Below are positions 1 to 15,000 of a DNA stretch of 64,000 bases, piece after piece. The notes under the pieces are model-generated. The model worked only from the letters and a program-made list of their open reading frames with translations, was not told the DNA's origin and searched no databases. This DNA comes from Patiria miniata (lineage: Eukaryota; Echinodermata; Asteroidea; Valvatida; Asterinidae). Position 1 is the first letter of the stretch. The number at the start of each line of letters is the position of its first letter. The stretch covers positions 1,798,001 through 1,862,000 of the forward strand of contig NW_024037074.1 of assembly GCF_015706575.1 (NCBI RefSeq), read 5' to 3'. Position numbers and translations under genes: made by a program.

Positions 1-3000
1 CTTCGAAAGGATGTTCTCCAAAGTTTGGAGAAAAGTCAATTTTTGGCCAAATTTGATAAAAAAGTAAGGCTAAACCCTTGCATTTTTTTTCAATTTTCAC
101 CAAAAAACGAAATTTCTTTTAACTTGCTAGAAAGATGCACAAGGGACCCTAGAACACATTCCAACTCCATTTCCAGAAAGATTTCCTTTTCCAAAGAAAA
201 TATGGACGAAAATATGGTGTAAAATAAGTCTAAAATGTTAAATTATTTTTCACAAAATCGATGGTTTTTGCCCAAATCTTCCAAATATTGGGTGTTTGAG
301 TATTGATTGGTGCTCCTCTGACTTCGAAAAGATGTTCTGCATTGTTTGGAGAAAAGTTCAATTTTTAGCAAAAACGAAATTTCTTGTAACTTGCTAGAAA
401 GATGCCCAAGGGACCCTAAAACACATTCCAACTCCATTTCTAGAAATATTTCCTTTTCAAAAGAAAATATGGACGAAAATATGGTGTAAAATCAGTCAAA
501 AATATGAATTTATTTTTCACAAAATCGATGGTTTTTGCCCAAATCTTCCAAATATTGGGTGTTTGAGTATTGATTGGTGCTCCTCTGACTTCGAAAGGAT
601 GTTCTGCATTGTTTGGAGAAAAGTCAATTTTTGGCCAAATTTGATAAAAAAAGTAAGGCTAACCCCTTGCATTTTTTTCAATTTTCACCAAAAAACTAAA
701 TTTCTTGTAAATTGCTAGAAAGATGCCCAAGGGACCCTAGAACACATTCCAACTCCATTTCCAGAAAGATTTCCTTTTCCAAAGAAAATATGGACGAAAA
801 TATGGTGTAAAATAAGTCTAAAATATGAATTTATTTTTCACAAAATCGATGGTTTTTGCCCAAATCTTCCAAATATTGGGTGTTTGAGTATTGATTGGTG
901 CTCCTCTGACTTCGAAAAGATGTTCTGCATTGTTTGGAGAAAAGTCAATTTTTGGCCAAATTTGATAAAAAAAGTAAGGCTAACCCCTTGCATTTTTTTC
1001 AATTTTCACCAAAAAACGAAATTTCTTGTAAATTGCTAGAAAGATGCCCAAAGGACCCTAGAACACATTCCAACTCCATTTCCAGAAAGATTTCCTTTTC
1101 CAAAGAAAATATGGACGAAAATATGGTGTAAAATAAGTCTAAAATATGAATTTATTTTTCACAAAATCGATGGTTTTTGCCCAAATCTTCCAAATATTGG
1201 GTGTTTGAGTATGGATTGGTGCTCCTCTGACTTCGAAAAGATGTGCTGCATTGTTTGGAGAAAAGTCAATTTTTGGCCAAATTTGATAAAAAAGTAAGGC
1301 TAATAACCCCTTGCATTGTTTTCAATTTTCACCAAAAAACGAAATTTCTTGTAACTTGCTAGAAAGATGCCCAAGGGACCCTAGAACACATTCCAACTCC
1401 ATTTCCAGAAAGATTTCCTTTTCCAAAGAAAATATGGACGAAAATATGGTGTAAAATAAGTCTAAAATATGAATTTATTTTTCATAAAATCGATGGTTTT
1501 TGCCCAAATCTTCCAAATATTGGGTGTTTGAGCATTGATTAGTGCTCCTCTGATTTCGAAAGGATGTTCTGCAAAGTTTGGAGAAAAGTCAATTTTTGTA
1601 CAAATTTGATAAAAAAGTAAGGCATTTACATTTTTTTTCAATTGTCAGCAAAAAACGAAATTTCTTTTAACTTGCTAGAAAGATGCCCAAGGCACCCTAG
1701 AACACATTCCAACTCCATTTGTAGAAAGATTTCCTTTTCAAAAGAAAATATGGACGAAAATATGGTGTAATATGAGTCAAAAACATGATTTTAAGTTTCA
1801 CAAAATCGATGGTTTTTGCCCAAATCTTCCAAATATTGGGTGTTTGAGTATTGATTGGTGCTCCTCTGACTTCGAAAGGATGTTCTCCAAAGTTTGGAGA
1901 AAAGTCAATTTTTGGCCAAATTTGATAAAAAAGTAAGGCTAAACCCTTGCATTTTTTTTCAATTTTCACCTAAAAACGAAATTTCTTTTAACTTGCTAGA
2001 AAGATGCACAAGGGACCCTAGAACACATTCCAACTCCATTTCCAGAAAGATTTCCTTTTCCAAAGAAAATATGGACGAAAATATGGTGTAAAATAAGTCT
2101 AAAATGTTAAATTATTTTTCACAAAATCGATGGTTTTTGCCCAAATCTTCCAAATATTGGGTGTTTGAGTATTGATTGGTGCTCCTCTGACTTCGAAAAG
2201 ATGTTCTGCATTGTTTGGAGAAAAGTTCAATTTTTAGCAAAAACGAAATTTCTTGTAACTTGCTAGAAAGATGCCCAAGGGACCCTAAAACACATTCCAA
2301 CTCCCTTTCTAGAAATATTTCCTTTTCAAAAGAAAATATGGACGAAAATATGGTGTAAAATAAGTCAAAAATATCAATTTATTTTTCACAAAATCGATGG
2401 TTTTTGCCCAAATCTTCCAAATATTGGGTGTTTGAGTATTGATTGGTGCTCCTCTGACTTCGAAAGGATGTTCTGCATTGTTTGGAGAAAAGTCAATTTT
2501 TGGCCAAATTTGATAAAAAAAGTAAGGCTAACCCCTTGCATTTTTTTCAATTTTCACCAAAAAACTAAATTTCTTGTAAATTGCTAGAAAGATGCCCAAG
2601 GGACCCTAGAACACATTCCAACTCCATTTCCAGAAAGATTTCCTTTTCCAAAGAAAATATGGACGAAAATATGGTGTAAAATAAGTCTAAAATATGAATT
2701 TATTTTTCACAAAATCGATGGTTTTTGCCCAAATCTTCCAAATATTGGGTGTTTGAGTATTGATTGGTGCTCCTCTGACTTCGAAAAGATGTTCTGCATT
2801 GTTTGGAGAAAAGTCAATTTTTGGCCAAATTTGATAAAAAAGTAAGGCTAATAACCCTTGCATTTTTTTCAATTTTCACCAAAAACGAAATTTCTTGTAA
2901 CTTGCTAGAAAGATGCCCAAGGGACCCTAGAACACATTCCAACTCCATTTCCAGAAAGATTTCCTTTTCCAAAGAAAATATGGACGAAAATATGGTGTAA

Positions 3001-6000
3001 AATAAGTCTAAAATATGAATTTATTTTTCATAAAATCGATGGTTTTTGCCCAAATCTTCCAAATATTGGGTGTTTGAGTATTGATTGGTGCTCCTCTGAC
3101 TTCGAAAGGATGTTCTGCATTGTTTGGAGAAAAGTCAATTTTTGGCCAAATTTTGATAAAAAAGTAAGGCTAACCCCTTGCATTTTTTTCAAATTTCACC
3201 AAAAAACGAAATTTCTTGTAACTTGCTAGAAAGATGCCCAAGGGACCCTAGAACACATTCCAACTCCATTTCTAGAAAGATTTCCTTTTCAAAAGAAAAT
3301 ATGGAAGAAAATATTGGTTCAAATAAGTCAAAAATGTTCATTTATTTTTCACAAAATCGATGGTTTTTGCCCAAATCTTCCAAATATTGGGTGTTTGAGT
3401 ATTGATTGGTGCTCCTCTGACTTCGAAAAGATGTTCTGCATTGTTTTGAGAAAAGTTCAATTTTTAGCAAAAACGAAATTTCTTGTAACTTGCTAGAAAG
3501 ATGCCCAAGGGACCCTAAAACACATTCCAACTCCATTTCTAGAAAGATTTTCTTTTCAAAAGAAAATATGGACGAAAATATGGTGTAAAATAAGTCAAAA
3601 ATATGAATTTATTTTTCACAAAATCGATGGTTTTTGCCCAAATCTTCCAAATATTGGGTGTTTGAGTATTGATTGGTGCTCCTCTGACTTCGAAAGGATG
3701 TTCTGCATTGTTTGGAGAAAAGTCAATTTTTGGCCAAATTTGATAAAAAAGTAAGGCTAACCCCTTGCATTTTTTTCAATTTTCACCAAAAAACGAAATT
3801 TCTTGTAACTTGCTAGAAAGATGCACAAGGGACCCTAGAACACATTCCAACTCCATTTCTAGAAAGATTTCCTTTTCAAAAGAAAATATGGACGAAAATA
3901 TGGTGTAAAATAAGTCAAAAATATGAATTTATTTTTCACAAAATCGATGGTTTTTGCCCAAATCTTCCAAATATTGGGTGTTTGAGTATTGATTGGTGCT
4001 CCTCTGACTTCGAAAGGATGTTCTGCAAAGTTTGGAGAAAAGTCAATTTTTGGCCAAATTTGATAAAAAAGTAAGGCATTTACATTTTTTTCAATTGTCA
4101 GCAAAAAACGAAATTTCTTTTAACTTGCTAGAAAGATGCCCAAGGCACCCTAGAACACATTCCAACTCCATTTGTAGAAAGATTTCCTTTTCAAAAGAAA
4201 ATATGGACGAAAATATGGTGTAAAATGAGTCAAAAACATGATTTTAAGTTTCACAAAATCGATGGTTTTTGCCCAAATCTTCCAAATATTGGGTGTTTGA
4301 GTATTGATTGGTGCTCCTCTGACTTCGAAAGGATGTTCTGCAAAGTTTGGAGAAAAGTCAATTTTTGGCCAAATTTGATAAAAAAGTAAGGCTAAACCCT
4401 TGCATTTTTTTCAATTTTCACCAAAAAACGAAATTTCTTGTAACTTGCTAGAAAGATGCACAAGGGACCCTAGAACACATTCCAACTCCATTTCCAGAAA
4501 GATTTCCTTTTCCAAAGAAAATATGGACGAAAATATGGTGTAAAATAAGTCTAAAATGTTAAATTATTTTTCACAAAATCGATGGTTTTTGCCCAAATCT
4601 TCCAAATATTGGGTGTTTGAGTATTGATTGGTGCTCCTCTGACTTCGAAAAGATGTTCTGCATTGTTTGGAGAAAAGTTCAATTTTTAGCAAAAACGAAA
4701 TTTCTTGTAACTTGCTAGAAAGATGCCCAAGGGACCCTAAAACACATTCCAACTCCATTTCTAGAAAGATTTCCTTTTCAAAAGAAAATATGGACGAAAA
4801 TATGGTGTAAAATCAGTCAAAAATATGAATTTATTTTTCACAAAATCGATGGTTTTTGCCCAAATCTTCCAAATATTGGGTGTTTGAGTATTGATTGGTG
4901 CTCCTCTGACTTCGAAAGGATGTTCTGCATTGTTTGGAGAAAAGTCAATTTTTGGCCAAATTTGATAAAAAAGTAAGGCTAACCCCTTGCATTTTTTTCA
5001 ATTTTCACCAAAAAACGAAATTTCTTGTAACTTGCTAGAAAGATGCCCAAGGGACCCTAGAACACATTCCAACTCCATTTCCAGAAAGATTTCCTTTTCC
5101 AAAGAAAATATGGACGAAAATATGGTGTAAAATAAGTCTAAAATATGAATTTATTTTTCACAAAATCGATGTTTTTTGCCCAAATCTTCCAAATATTGGG
5201 TGTTTGAGTATTGATTGGTGCTCCTCTGACTTCGAAAGGATGTTCTGCATTGTTTGGAGAAAAGTCAATTTTTGGCCAAATTTGATAAAAAAGTAAGGCT
5301 AACCCCTTGCATTTTTTTCAATTTTCACCAAAAAACGAAATTTCTTGTAACTTGCTAGAAAGATGCACAAGGGACCCTAGAACACATTCCAACTCCATTT
5401 CTAGAAAGATTTCCTTTTCAAAAGAAAATATGGACGAAAATATGGTGTAAAATAAGTCAAAAATATGAATTTATTTTTCACAAAATCGATGGTTTTTGCC
5501 CAAATCTTCCAAATATTGGGTGTTTGAGTATTGATTGGTGCTCCTCTGACTTCGAAAGGATGTTCTGCAAGTTTGGAGAAAAGTCAATTTTTGGCCAAAT
5601 TTGATAAAAAAGTAAGGCATTTGCATTTTTTTTCAATTTTCAGCAAAAAACGAAATTTCTTGTAACTTGCTAGAAAGATGCCCAAGGGACCCTAGAACAC
5701 ATTCCAACTCCATTTGTAGAAAGATTTCCTTTTCAAAGAAAATATGGACGAAAATATGGTGTAAAATGAGTCAAAAATATGATTTTATTTTTCACAAAAT
5801 CGATGGTTTTTGCCCAAATCTTCCAAATATTGGGTGTTTGAGTATTGATTGGTGCTCCTCTGACTTCGAAAGGATGTTCTGCAAAGTTTGGAGAAAAGTC
5901 AATTTTTGGCCAAATTTGATAAAAAAGTAAGGCTAAACCCTTGCATTTTTTTCAATTTTCACCAAAAAACGAAATTTCTTGTAACTTGCTAGAAAGATGC

Positions 6001-9000
6001 CCAAGGGACCCTAGAACACATTCCAACTCCATTTCCAGAAAGATTTCCTTTTCCAAAGAAAATATGGACGAAAATATGGTGTAAAATAAGTCTAAAATGT
6101 TAAATTATTTTTCACAAAATCGATGGTTTTTGCCCAAATCTTCCAAATATTGGGTGTTTGAGTATTGATTGGTGCTCCTCTGACTTCGAAAAGATGTTCT
6201 GCATTGTTTGGAGAAAAGTTCAATTTTTAGCAAAAACGAAATTTCTTGTAACTTGCTAGAAAGATGCCCAAGGGACCCTAAAACACATTCCAACTCCATT
6301 TCTAGAAAGATTTCCTTTTCCAAAGAAAATATGGACGAAAATATGGTGTAAAATCAGTCAAAAATATGAATTTATTTTTCACAAAATCGATGGTTTTTGC
6401 CCAAATCTTCCAAATATTGGGTGTTTGAGTATTGATTGGTGCTCCTCTGACTTCGAAAGGATGTTCTGCATTGTTTGGAGAAAAGTCAATTTTTGGCCAA
6501 ATTTGATAAAAAAAGTAAGGCTAACCCCTTGCATTTTTTTCAATTTTCACCAAAAAACGAAATTTCTTGTAACTTGCTAGAAAGATGCCCAAGGGACCCT
6601 AGAACACATTCCAACTCCATTTCCAGAAAGATTTCCTTTTCCAAAGAAAATATGGACGAAAATATGGTGTAAAATAAGTCTAAAATATGAATTTATTTTT
6701 CACAAAATCGATGTTTTTGCCCAAATCTTCCAAATATTGGGTGTTTGAGTATTGATTGGTGCTCCTCTGACTTCGAAAGGATGTTCTGCATTGTTTGGAG
6801 AAAAGTCAATTTTTGGCCAAATTTGATAAAAAAGTAAGGCTAACCCCTTGCATTTTTTTCAATTTTCACCAAAAAACGAAATTTCTTGTAACTTGCTAGA
6901 AAGATGCCCAAGGGACCCTAGAACACATTCCAACTCCATTTCTAGAAAGATTTCCTTTTCAAAGAAAATATGGACGAAAATATGGTGTAAAATAAGTCAA
7001 AAATATGAATTTATTTTTCACAAAATCGATGGTTTTTGCCCAAATCTTCCAAATATTGGGTGTTTGAGTATTGATTGGTGCTCCTCTGACTTCGAAAGGA
7101 TGTTCTGCAAAGTTTGGAGAAAAGTCAATTTTTGGCCAAATTTGATAAAAAAGTAAGGCTATTTGCATTTTTTTCAATTTTCACCAAAAAACGAAATTTC
7201 TTGTAACTTGCTAGAAAGATGCCCAAGGGACCCTAGAACACATTCCAACTCCATTTGTAGAAAGATTTCCTTTTCAAAAGAAAATATGGACGAAAATATG
7301 GTGTAAAATAAGTCAAAAACATGATTTTAATTTTCACAAAATCGATGGTTTTTGCCCAAATCTTCCAAATATTGGGTGTTTGAGTATTGATTGGTGCTCC
7401 TCTGACTTCGAAAGGATGTTCTGCAAGTTTGGAGAAAAGTCAATTTTTGGCCAAATTTGATAAAAAAGTAAGGCTAAACCCTTGCATTTTTTTCAATTTT
7501 CACCAAAAAACGAAATTTCTTAACTTGCTAGAAAGATGCCCAAGGGACCCTAGAACACATTCCAACTCCATTTCCAGAAAGATTTCCTTTTCCAAAGAAA
7601 ATATGGACGAAAATATGGTGTAAAATAAGTCAAAAATGTTAAATTATTTTTCACAAAATCGATGGTTTTTGCCCAAATCTTCCAAATATTGGGTGTTTGA
7701 GTATTGATTGGTGCTCCTCTGACTTCGAAAAGATGTTCTGCATTGTTTGGAGAAAAGTTCAATTTTTAGCAAAAAGAAATTTCTTGTAACTTGCTAGAAA
7801 GATGCCCAAGGGACCCTAAAACACATTCCAACTCCATTTTTAGAAAGATTTCCTTTTCAAAAGAAAATATGGACGAAAATATGGTGTAAAATCAGTCAAA
7901 AATATGAATTTATTTTTCACAAAATCGATGGTTTTTGCCCAAATCTTCCAAATATTGGGTGTTTGAGTATTGATTGGTGCTCCTCTGACTTCGAAAGGAT
8001 GTTCTGCATTGTTTGGAGAAAAGTCAATTTTTGGCCAAATTTGATAAAAAAAGTAAGGCTAACCCCTTGCATTTTTTTCAATTTTCACCAAAAAGAAATT
8101 TCTTGTAACTTGCTAGAAAGATGCCCAAGGGACCCTAGAACACATTCCAACTCCATTTCCAGAAAGATTTCCTTTTCCAAAGAAAATATGGACGAAAATA
8201 TGGTGTAAAATAAGTCAAAAATATGAATTTATTTTTCACAAAATCGATGGTTTTTGCCCAAATCTTCCAAATATTGGGTGTTTGAGTATTGATTGGTGCT
8301 CCTCTGACTTCGAAAGGATGTTCTGCATTGTTTGGAGAAAAGTCAATTTTTGGCCAAATTTGATAAAAAAGTAAGGCTAACCCCTTGCATTTTTTTCAAT
8401 TTTCACCAAAAAACGAAATTTCTTGTAACTTGCTAGAAAGATGCCCAAGGGACCCTAGAACACATTCCAACTCCATTTCCAGAAAGATTTCCTTTTCCAA
8501 AGAAAATATGGACGAAAATATGGTGTAAAATAAGTCTAAAATATGAATTTATTTTTCACAAAATCGATGGTTTTTGCCCAAATCTTCCAAATATTGGGTG
8601 TTTGAGTATTGATTGGTGCTCCTCTGACTTCGAAAGGATGTTCTGCATTGTTTGGAGAAAAGTCAATTTTGGCCAAATTTGATAAAAAAGTAAGGCTAAC
8701 CCTTGCATTTTTCAATTTTCACCAAAAAACGAAATTTCTTGTAACTTGCTAGAAAGATGCCCAAGGGACCCTAGAACACATTCCAACTCCATTTCTAGAA
8801 AGATTTCTTTTCAAAGAAAATATGGACGAAAATATGGTGTAAAATAAGTCAAAAATATGAATTTATTTTTCACAAAATCGATGGTTTTTGCCCAAATCTT
8901 CCAAATATTGGGTGTTTGAGTATTGATTGGTGCTCCTCTGACTTCGAAAGGATGTTCTGCATTGTTTGGAGAAAAGTCAATTTTTGGCCAAATTTGATAA

Positions 9001-12000
9001 AAAAGTAAGGCATTGCATTTTTTTCAATTTCACCAAAAAACGAAATTTCTTGTAACTTGCTAGAAAGATGCCCAAGGGACCCTAGAACACATTCCAACTC
9101 CATTTGTAGAAAGATTTCCTTTTCAAAAGAAAATATGGACGAAAATATGGTGTAAAATAAGTCAAAAATATGATTTATTTTTCACAAAATCGATGGTTTT
9201 TGCCCAAATCTTCCAAATATTGGTGTTTGAGTATTGATTGGTGCTCCTCTGACTTCGAAAGGATGTTCTGCAAGTTTGGAGAAAAGTCAATTTTTGGCCA
9301 AATTTGATAAAAAAGTAAGGCTAAACCCTTGCATTTTTTTCAATTTTCACCAAAAAACGAAATTTCTTGTAACTTGCTAGAAAGATGCCCAAGGGACCCT
9401 AGAACACATTCCAACTCCATTTCCAGAAAGATTTCCTTTTCCAAAGAAAATATGGACGAAAATATGGTGTAAAATAAGTCTAAAATGTTAATTTATTTTT
9501 CACAAAATCGATGGTTTTTGCCCAAATCTTCCAAATATTGGGTGTTTGAGTATTGATTGGTGCTCCTCTGACTTCGAAAAGGATGTTCTGCATTGTTTGG
9601 AGAAAAGTTCAATTTTTAGCAAAAAACGAAATTTCTTGTAACTTGCTAGAAAGATGCCCAAGGGACCCTAAAACACATTCCAACTCCATTTCTAGAAAGA
9701 TTTCCTTTTCAAAGAAAAATGGACGAAAATATGGTGTAAAATCAGTCAAAAATATGAATTTATTTTTCACAAAATCGATGGTTTTGCCCAAATCTTCCAA
9801 ATATTGGGTGTTTGAGTATTGATTGGTGCTCCTCTGACTTCGAAAGGATGTTCTGCATTGTTGGAGAAAAGTCAATTTTTGGCCAAATTTGATAAAAAAG
9901 TAAGGCTAACCCCTTGCATTTTTTTCAATTTTCACCAAAAAACGAAATTTCTTGTAACTTGCTAGAAAGATGCCCAAGGGACCCTAGAACACATTCCAAC
10001 TCCATTTCCAGAAAGATTTCCTTTTCCAAAGAAAATATGGACGAAAATATGGGTGTAAAATAAGTCTAAATATGAATTTATTTTTCACAAAATCGATGGT
10101 TTTTGCCCAAATCTTCCAAATATTGGGTGTTTGAGTATTGATTGGTGCTCCTCTGACTTCGAAAGGATGTTCTGCATTGTTTGGAGAAAAGTCAATTTTT
10201 GGCCAAATTTGATAAAAAGTAAGGCTAACCCCTTGCATTTTTTTCAATTTTCACCAAAAAACGAAATTTCTTGTAACTTGCTAGAAAGATGCCCAAGGGA
10301 CCCTAGAACACATTCCAACTCCATTTCCAGAAAGATTTCCTTTTCCAAAAAAATATGGACGAAAATATGGTGTAAAATAAGTCTAAAATATGAATTTATT
10401 TTCACAAAATCGATGGTTTTTGCCCAAATCTTCCAAATATTGGGTGTTTGAGTATTGATTGGTGCTCCTCTGACTTCGAAAGGATGTTCTGCATTGTTTG
10501 GAGAAAAGTCAATTTTTGGCCAAATTTGATAAAAAAGTAAGGCTAACCCCTTGCATTTTTTTCAATTTTCACCAAAAAACGAAATTTCTTGTAACTTGCT
10601 AGAAAGATGCCCAAGGGACCCTAGAACACATTCCAACTCCATTTCTAGAAAGATTTCCTTTCAAAAGAAAATATGGACGAAAATATGGTGTAAAATAAGT
10701 CAAAAATATGAATTTATTTTTCACAAAATCGATGGTTTTTGCCCAAATCTTCCAAATATTGGGTGTTTGAGTATTGATTGGTGCTCCTCTGACTTCGAAA
10801 GGATGTTCTGCATTGTTTGGAGAAAAGTCAATTTTTGGCCAAATTTGATAAAAAAGTAAGGCTAACCCCTTGCATTTTTTTCAATTTTCACCAAAAAACG
10901 AAATTTCTTGTAACTTGCTAGAAAGATGCCCAAGGGACCCTAGAACACATTCCAACTCCATTTCTAGAAAGATTTGTTTTCAAAAGAAAATATGGACGAA
11001 AATATGGGTAAAATAAGTCAAAAATGTTAATTTATTTTTCACAAAATCGATGGTTTTTGCCCAAATCTTCCAAATATTGGGTGTTTGAGTATTGATTTAT
11101 GCTCCTCTGACTTCGAAAGGATGTTCTGCATTGTTTTGAGAAAAGTCAATTTTTGGCCAAATTTTGATAAAAAAGTAAGGCATTTTTTCAATTTTACCAA
11201 AAAACGAAATTTCTTGTAACTTGCTAGAAAGATGCCTTAGGGACCTAGAACACATTCCAACTCCATTTGTAGAAAGATTTGCTTTTCAAAAGAAAATATG
11301 GACGAAAATATGGTGTAAAATCAGTCAAAAATGTGAATTTATTTTTACAAAATCGATGGTTTTTGCCCAAATCTTCCAAATATTGGGTGTTTGAGTATTG
11401 ATTGGTGCTCCTCTGACTTCGAAAGGATGTTCTGCATTTTTGAAAAAAGTCAATTTTTGCCAAATTTGATAAAAAAGTAAGGCTAACCCTTTGCATTTTT
11501 TCAATTTTCACCAAAAAACGAAATTTCTTGTAACTTGCTAGAAAGATGCCTTAAGGGACCCTAGAACACATTCCAACTCCATTTGTAGAAAGATTTGCTT
11601 TTCCAAAGAAAATATGGATCAAAATATGGGTGTAAAATCAGTCAAAAATGTCAATTTATTTTCACAAAATCGATGGTTTTTGCCCAAATCTTCCCAATAT
11701 TGGGTGTTTGAGTATTGATTGGTGCTCCTCTGACTTCGAAAGGATGTTCTGCAAAGTTTGGAGAAAAGTCAATTTTTGGCCAAATTTGATAAAAAAGTAA
11801 GGCTAACCCCTTGCATTTTTTCAATTTTCACCAAAAAACGAAATTTCTTGTAACTTGCTAGAAAGATGCCCAAGGGACCCTAGAACACATTCCAACTCCA
11901 TTTCCAGAAAGATTTCCTTTTCCAAAGAAAATATGGACGAAAATATGGTGTAAAATAAGTCTAAAATATGAATTTATTTTTCACAAAATCGATGGTTTTT

Positions 12001-15000
12001 GCCCAAATCTTCCAAATATTGGGTGTTTGAGTATTGATTGGTGCTCCTCTGACTTCGAAAGGATGTTCTGCATTGTTTGGAGAAAAGTCAATTTTTGGCC
12101 AAATTTGATAAAAAAGTAAGGCTAACCCCTTGCATTTTTTTCAATTTTCACCAAAAAACGAAATTTCTTGTAACTTGCTAGAAAGATGCCCAAGGGACCC
12201 TAGAACACATTCCAACTCCATTTCTAGAAAGATTTCCTTTTCAAAAGAAAATATGGAGAAAATATTGGTTCAAATAAGTCAAAAATGTTCATTTATTTTT
12301 CACAAAATCGATGGTTTTTGCCCAAATCTTCCAAATATTGGGTGTTTGAGTATTGATTGGTGCTCCTCTGACTTCAAAAAGATTTTCTGCATTGTTTTTG
12401 GAGAAAAGTTCAATTTTAGCACAAACGAAATTTCTTGTAACTTGCTGAAAGATGCCAAGGGACCATAAAAACACATTCCAACTCCATTTGTAGAAAGATT
12501 TCCTTTTCAAATAAATATGGACGAAATATGGTGTAAAATAAGTCAAAAATATCAATTTATTTTTCACAAAATCGATGGTTTTTGCCCAAATCTTCCAAAT
12601 ATTGGGTGTTTGAGTATTGATTGGTGCTCCTCTGACTTCGAAAGGATGTTCTGCATTGTTTGGAGAAAAGTCAATTTTTGTCCAAATTTGATAAAAAAGT
12701 AAGGCTAACCCCTTGCATTTTTTTCAATTTTCACCAAAAAGCGAAATTTCTTGTAACTTGCTAGAAAGATGCCCAAGGGACCCTAAAACACATTCCAACT
12801 CCATTTCCAGAAAGATTTCCTTTTCCAAAGAAAATATGGACGAAAATATGGTGTAAAATAAGTCTAAAATATGAATTTATTTTTCACAAAATCGATGGTT
12901 TTTGCCCAAATCTTCCAAATATTGGTGTTTGAGTATTGATTGGTGCTCCTCTGACTTCGAAAGGATGTTCTGCATTGTTTGGAGAAAAGTCAATTTTGGC
13001 CAAATTTGATAAAAAAGTAAGGCTAACCCCTTGCATTTTTTTCAATTTTCACCCAAAAACGAAATTTCTTGTAACTTGCTAGAAAGATGCCACAAGGGAC
13101 CCTAGAACACATTCCAACTCCATTTCTAGAAAGATTTCCTGTTCAAAAGAAAATATGGACAAAAAAATGGTGTAAAATAAGTCAAAAATGTGAATTTATT
13201 TTTCACAAAATCGATGGTTTTTGCCCAAATCTTCCAAATATTGGGTGTTTGAGTATTGATTGGTGCTCCTCTGACTTCGAAAGGATGTTCTGCATTGTTT
13301 GGAGAAAAGTCAATTTTTGCCAAATTTGATAAAAAAGTCAGGCTAACCCCTTGCATTTTTTCAATTTTCACCAAAAAACGAAATTTCTTGTAACTTGCTA
13401 GAAAGATGCCCAAGGGACCCTAGAAACACATTCCAACTCCATTTCCACAAAGATTTCCTTTTCCAAAGAAAATATGGACGAAAATATGGTGTAAAATAAG
13501 TCTAAAATATGAATTTATTCTTCACAAAATCGATGGTTTTTGCCCAAATCTTCCAAATATTGGGTGTTTGAGTATTGATTGGTGCTCCTCTGACTTCGAA
13601 AGGATGTTCTGCATTGTTTGGAGAAAAGTCAATTTTTGGCCAAATTTGATAAAAAAGTAAGGCTAACCCCTTGCATTTTTTCAATTTTACCAAAAAACGA
13701 AATTTCTTGTAACTTGCTAGAAAGATGCCCAAGGGACCCTAGAACACATTCCAACTCCATTTCTAGAAAGATTTCCTTTTCAAAACAAAATATGGACGAA
13801 AATATGGTGTAAAATAAGTCAAAAATATGAATTTATTTTTCACAAAATCGGTGGTTTTGCCCAAATCTTCCAAATATTGGGTGTTTGAGTATTGATTGGT
13901 GCTCCTCTGACTTCGAAAGGATGTTCTGCAAAGTTTGGAGAAAAGTCAATTTTTGCCAAATTTGATAAAAAAGTAAGGCTAACCCCTTGCATTTTTTCAA
14001 TTTTCACCAAAAACGAAATTTCTTGTAACTTGCTAGAAAGATGCCCAAGGGACCCTAGAACACATTCCAACTCCATTTCTAGAAAGATTTCCTTTTCAAA
14101 GAAAATATGGACGAAAATATTGGTCAAAATAAGTCTAAAATGTTAATTTATTTTTCACAAAATCGATGGTTTTTGCCCAAATCTTCCAAATATTGGGTGT
14201 TTGAGTATTGATTGGTGCTCCTCTGACTTCGAAAGGATGTTCTGCATTGTTTGGAGAAAAGTCAATTTTTGGCCAAATTTGATAAAAAAGTAAGGCTAAC
14301 CCCTTGCATTTTTTTCAATTTTCACCAAAAAGCGAAATTTCTTGTAACTTGCTAGAAAGATGCCTAAGGGACCATAAAACACATTCCAACTCCATTTCCA
14401 GAAAGATTTCCTTTTCCAAAGAAAATATGGACGAAAATATGGTGTAAAATAAGTCTAAAATATGAATTTATTTTTCACAAAATCGATGGTTTTTGCCCAA
14501 ATCTTCCAAATATTGGGTGTTTGAGTATTGATTGGTGCTCCTCTGACTTCGAAAGGATGTGCTGCAAAGTTTGGAGAAAAGTCAATTTTTGGCCAAATTT
14601 GATAAAAAAGTAAGGCTAACCCCTTGCATTTTTTCAATTTTCACCAAAAACGAAATTTCTTGTAACTTGCTAGAAAGATGCCCAAGGGACCCTAGAACAC
14701 ATTCCAACTCCATTTCTAGAAAGATTTCCTTTTCCAAAGAAAATATGGACGAAAATATTGGGTAAAATAAGTCTAAAATGTTAATTTATTTTTCACAAAA
14801 TCGATGTTTTTGCCCAAATCTTCCAAATATTGGGTGTTTGAGTATTGATTGGTGCTCCTCTGACTTCGAAAGGATGTTCTGCATTGTTTGGAGAAAAGTC
14901 AATTTTTGTCCAAATTTGATAAAAAAGTAAGGCTAACCCCTTGCATTTTTTTCAATTTTCACCAAAAAGCGAAATTTCTTGTAACTTGCTAGAAAGATGC

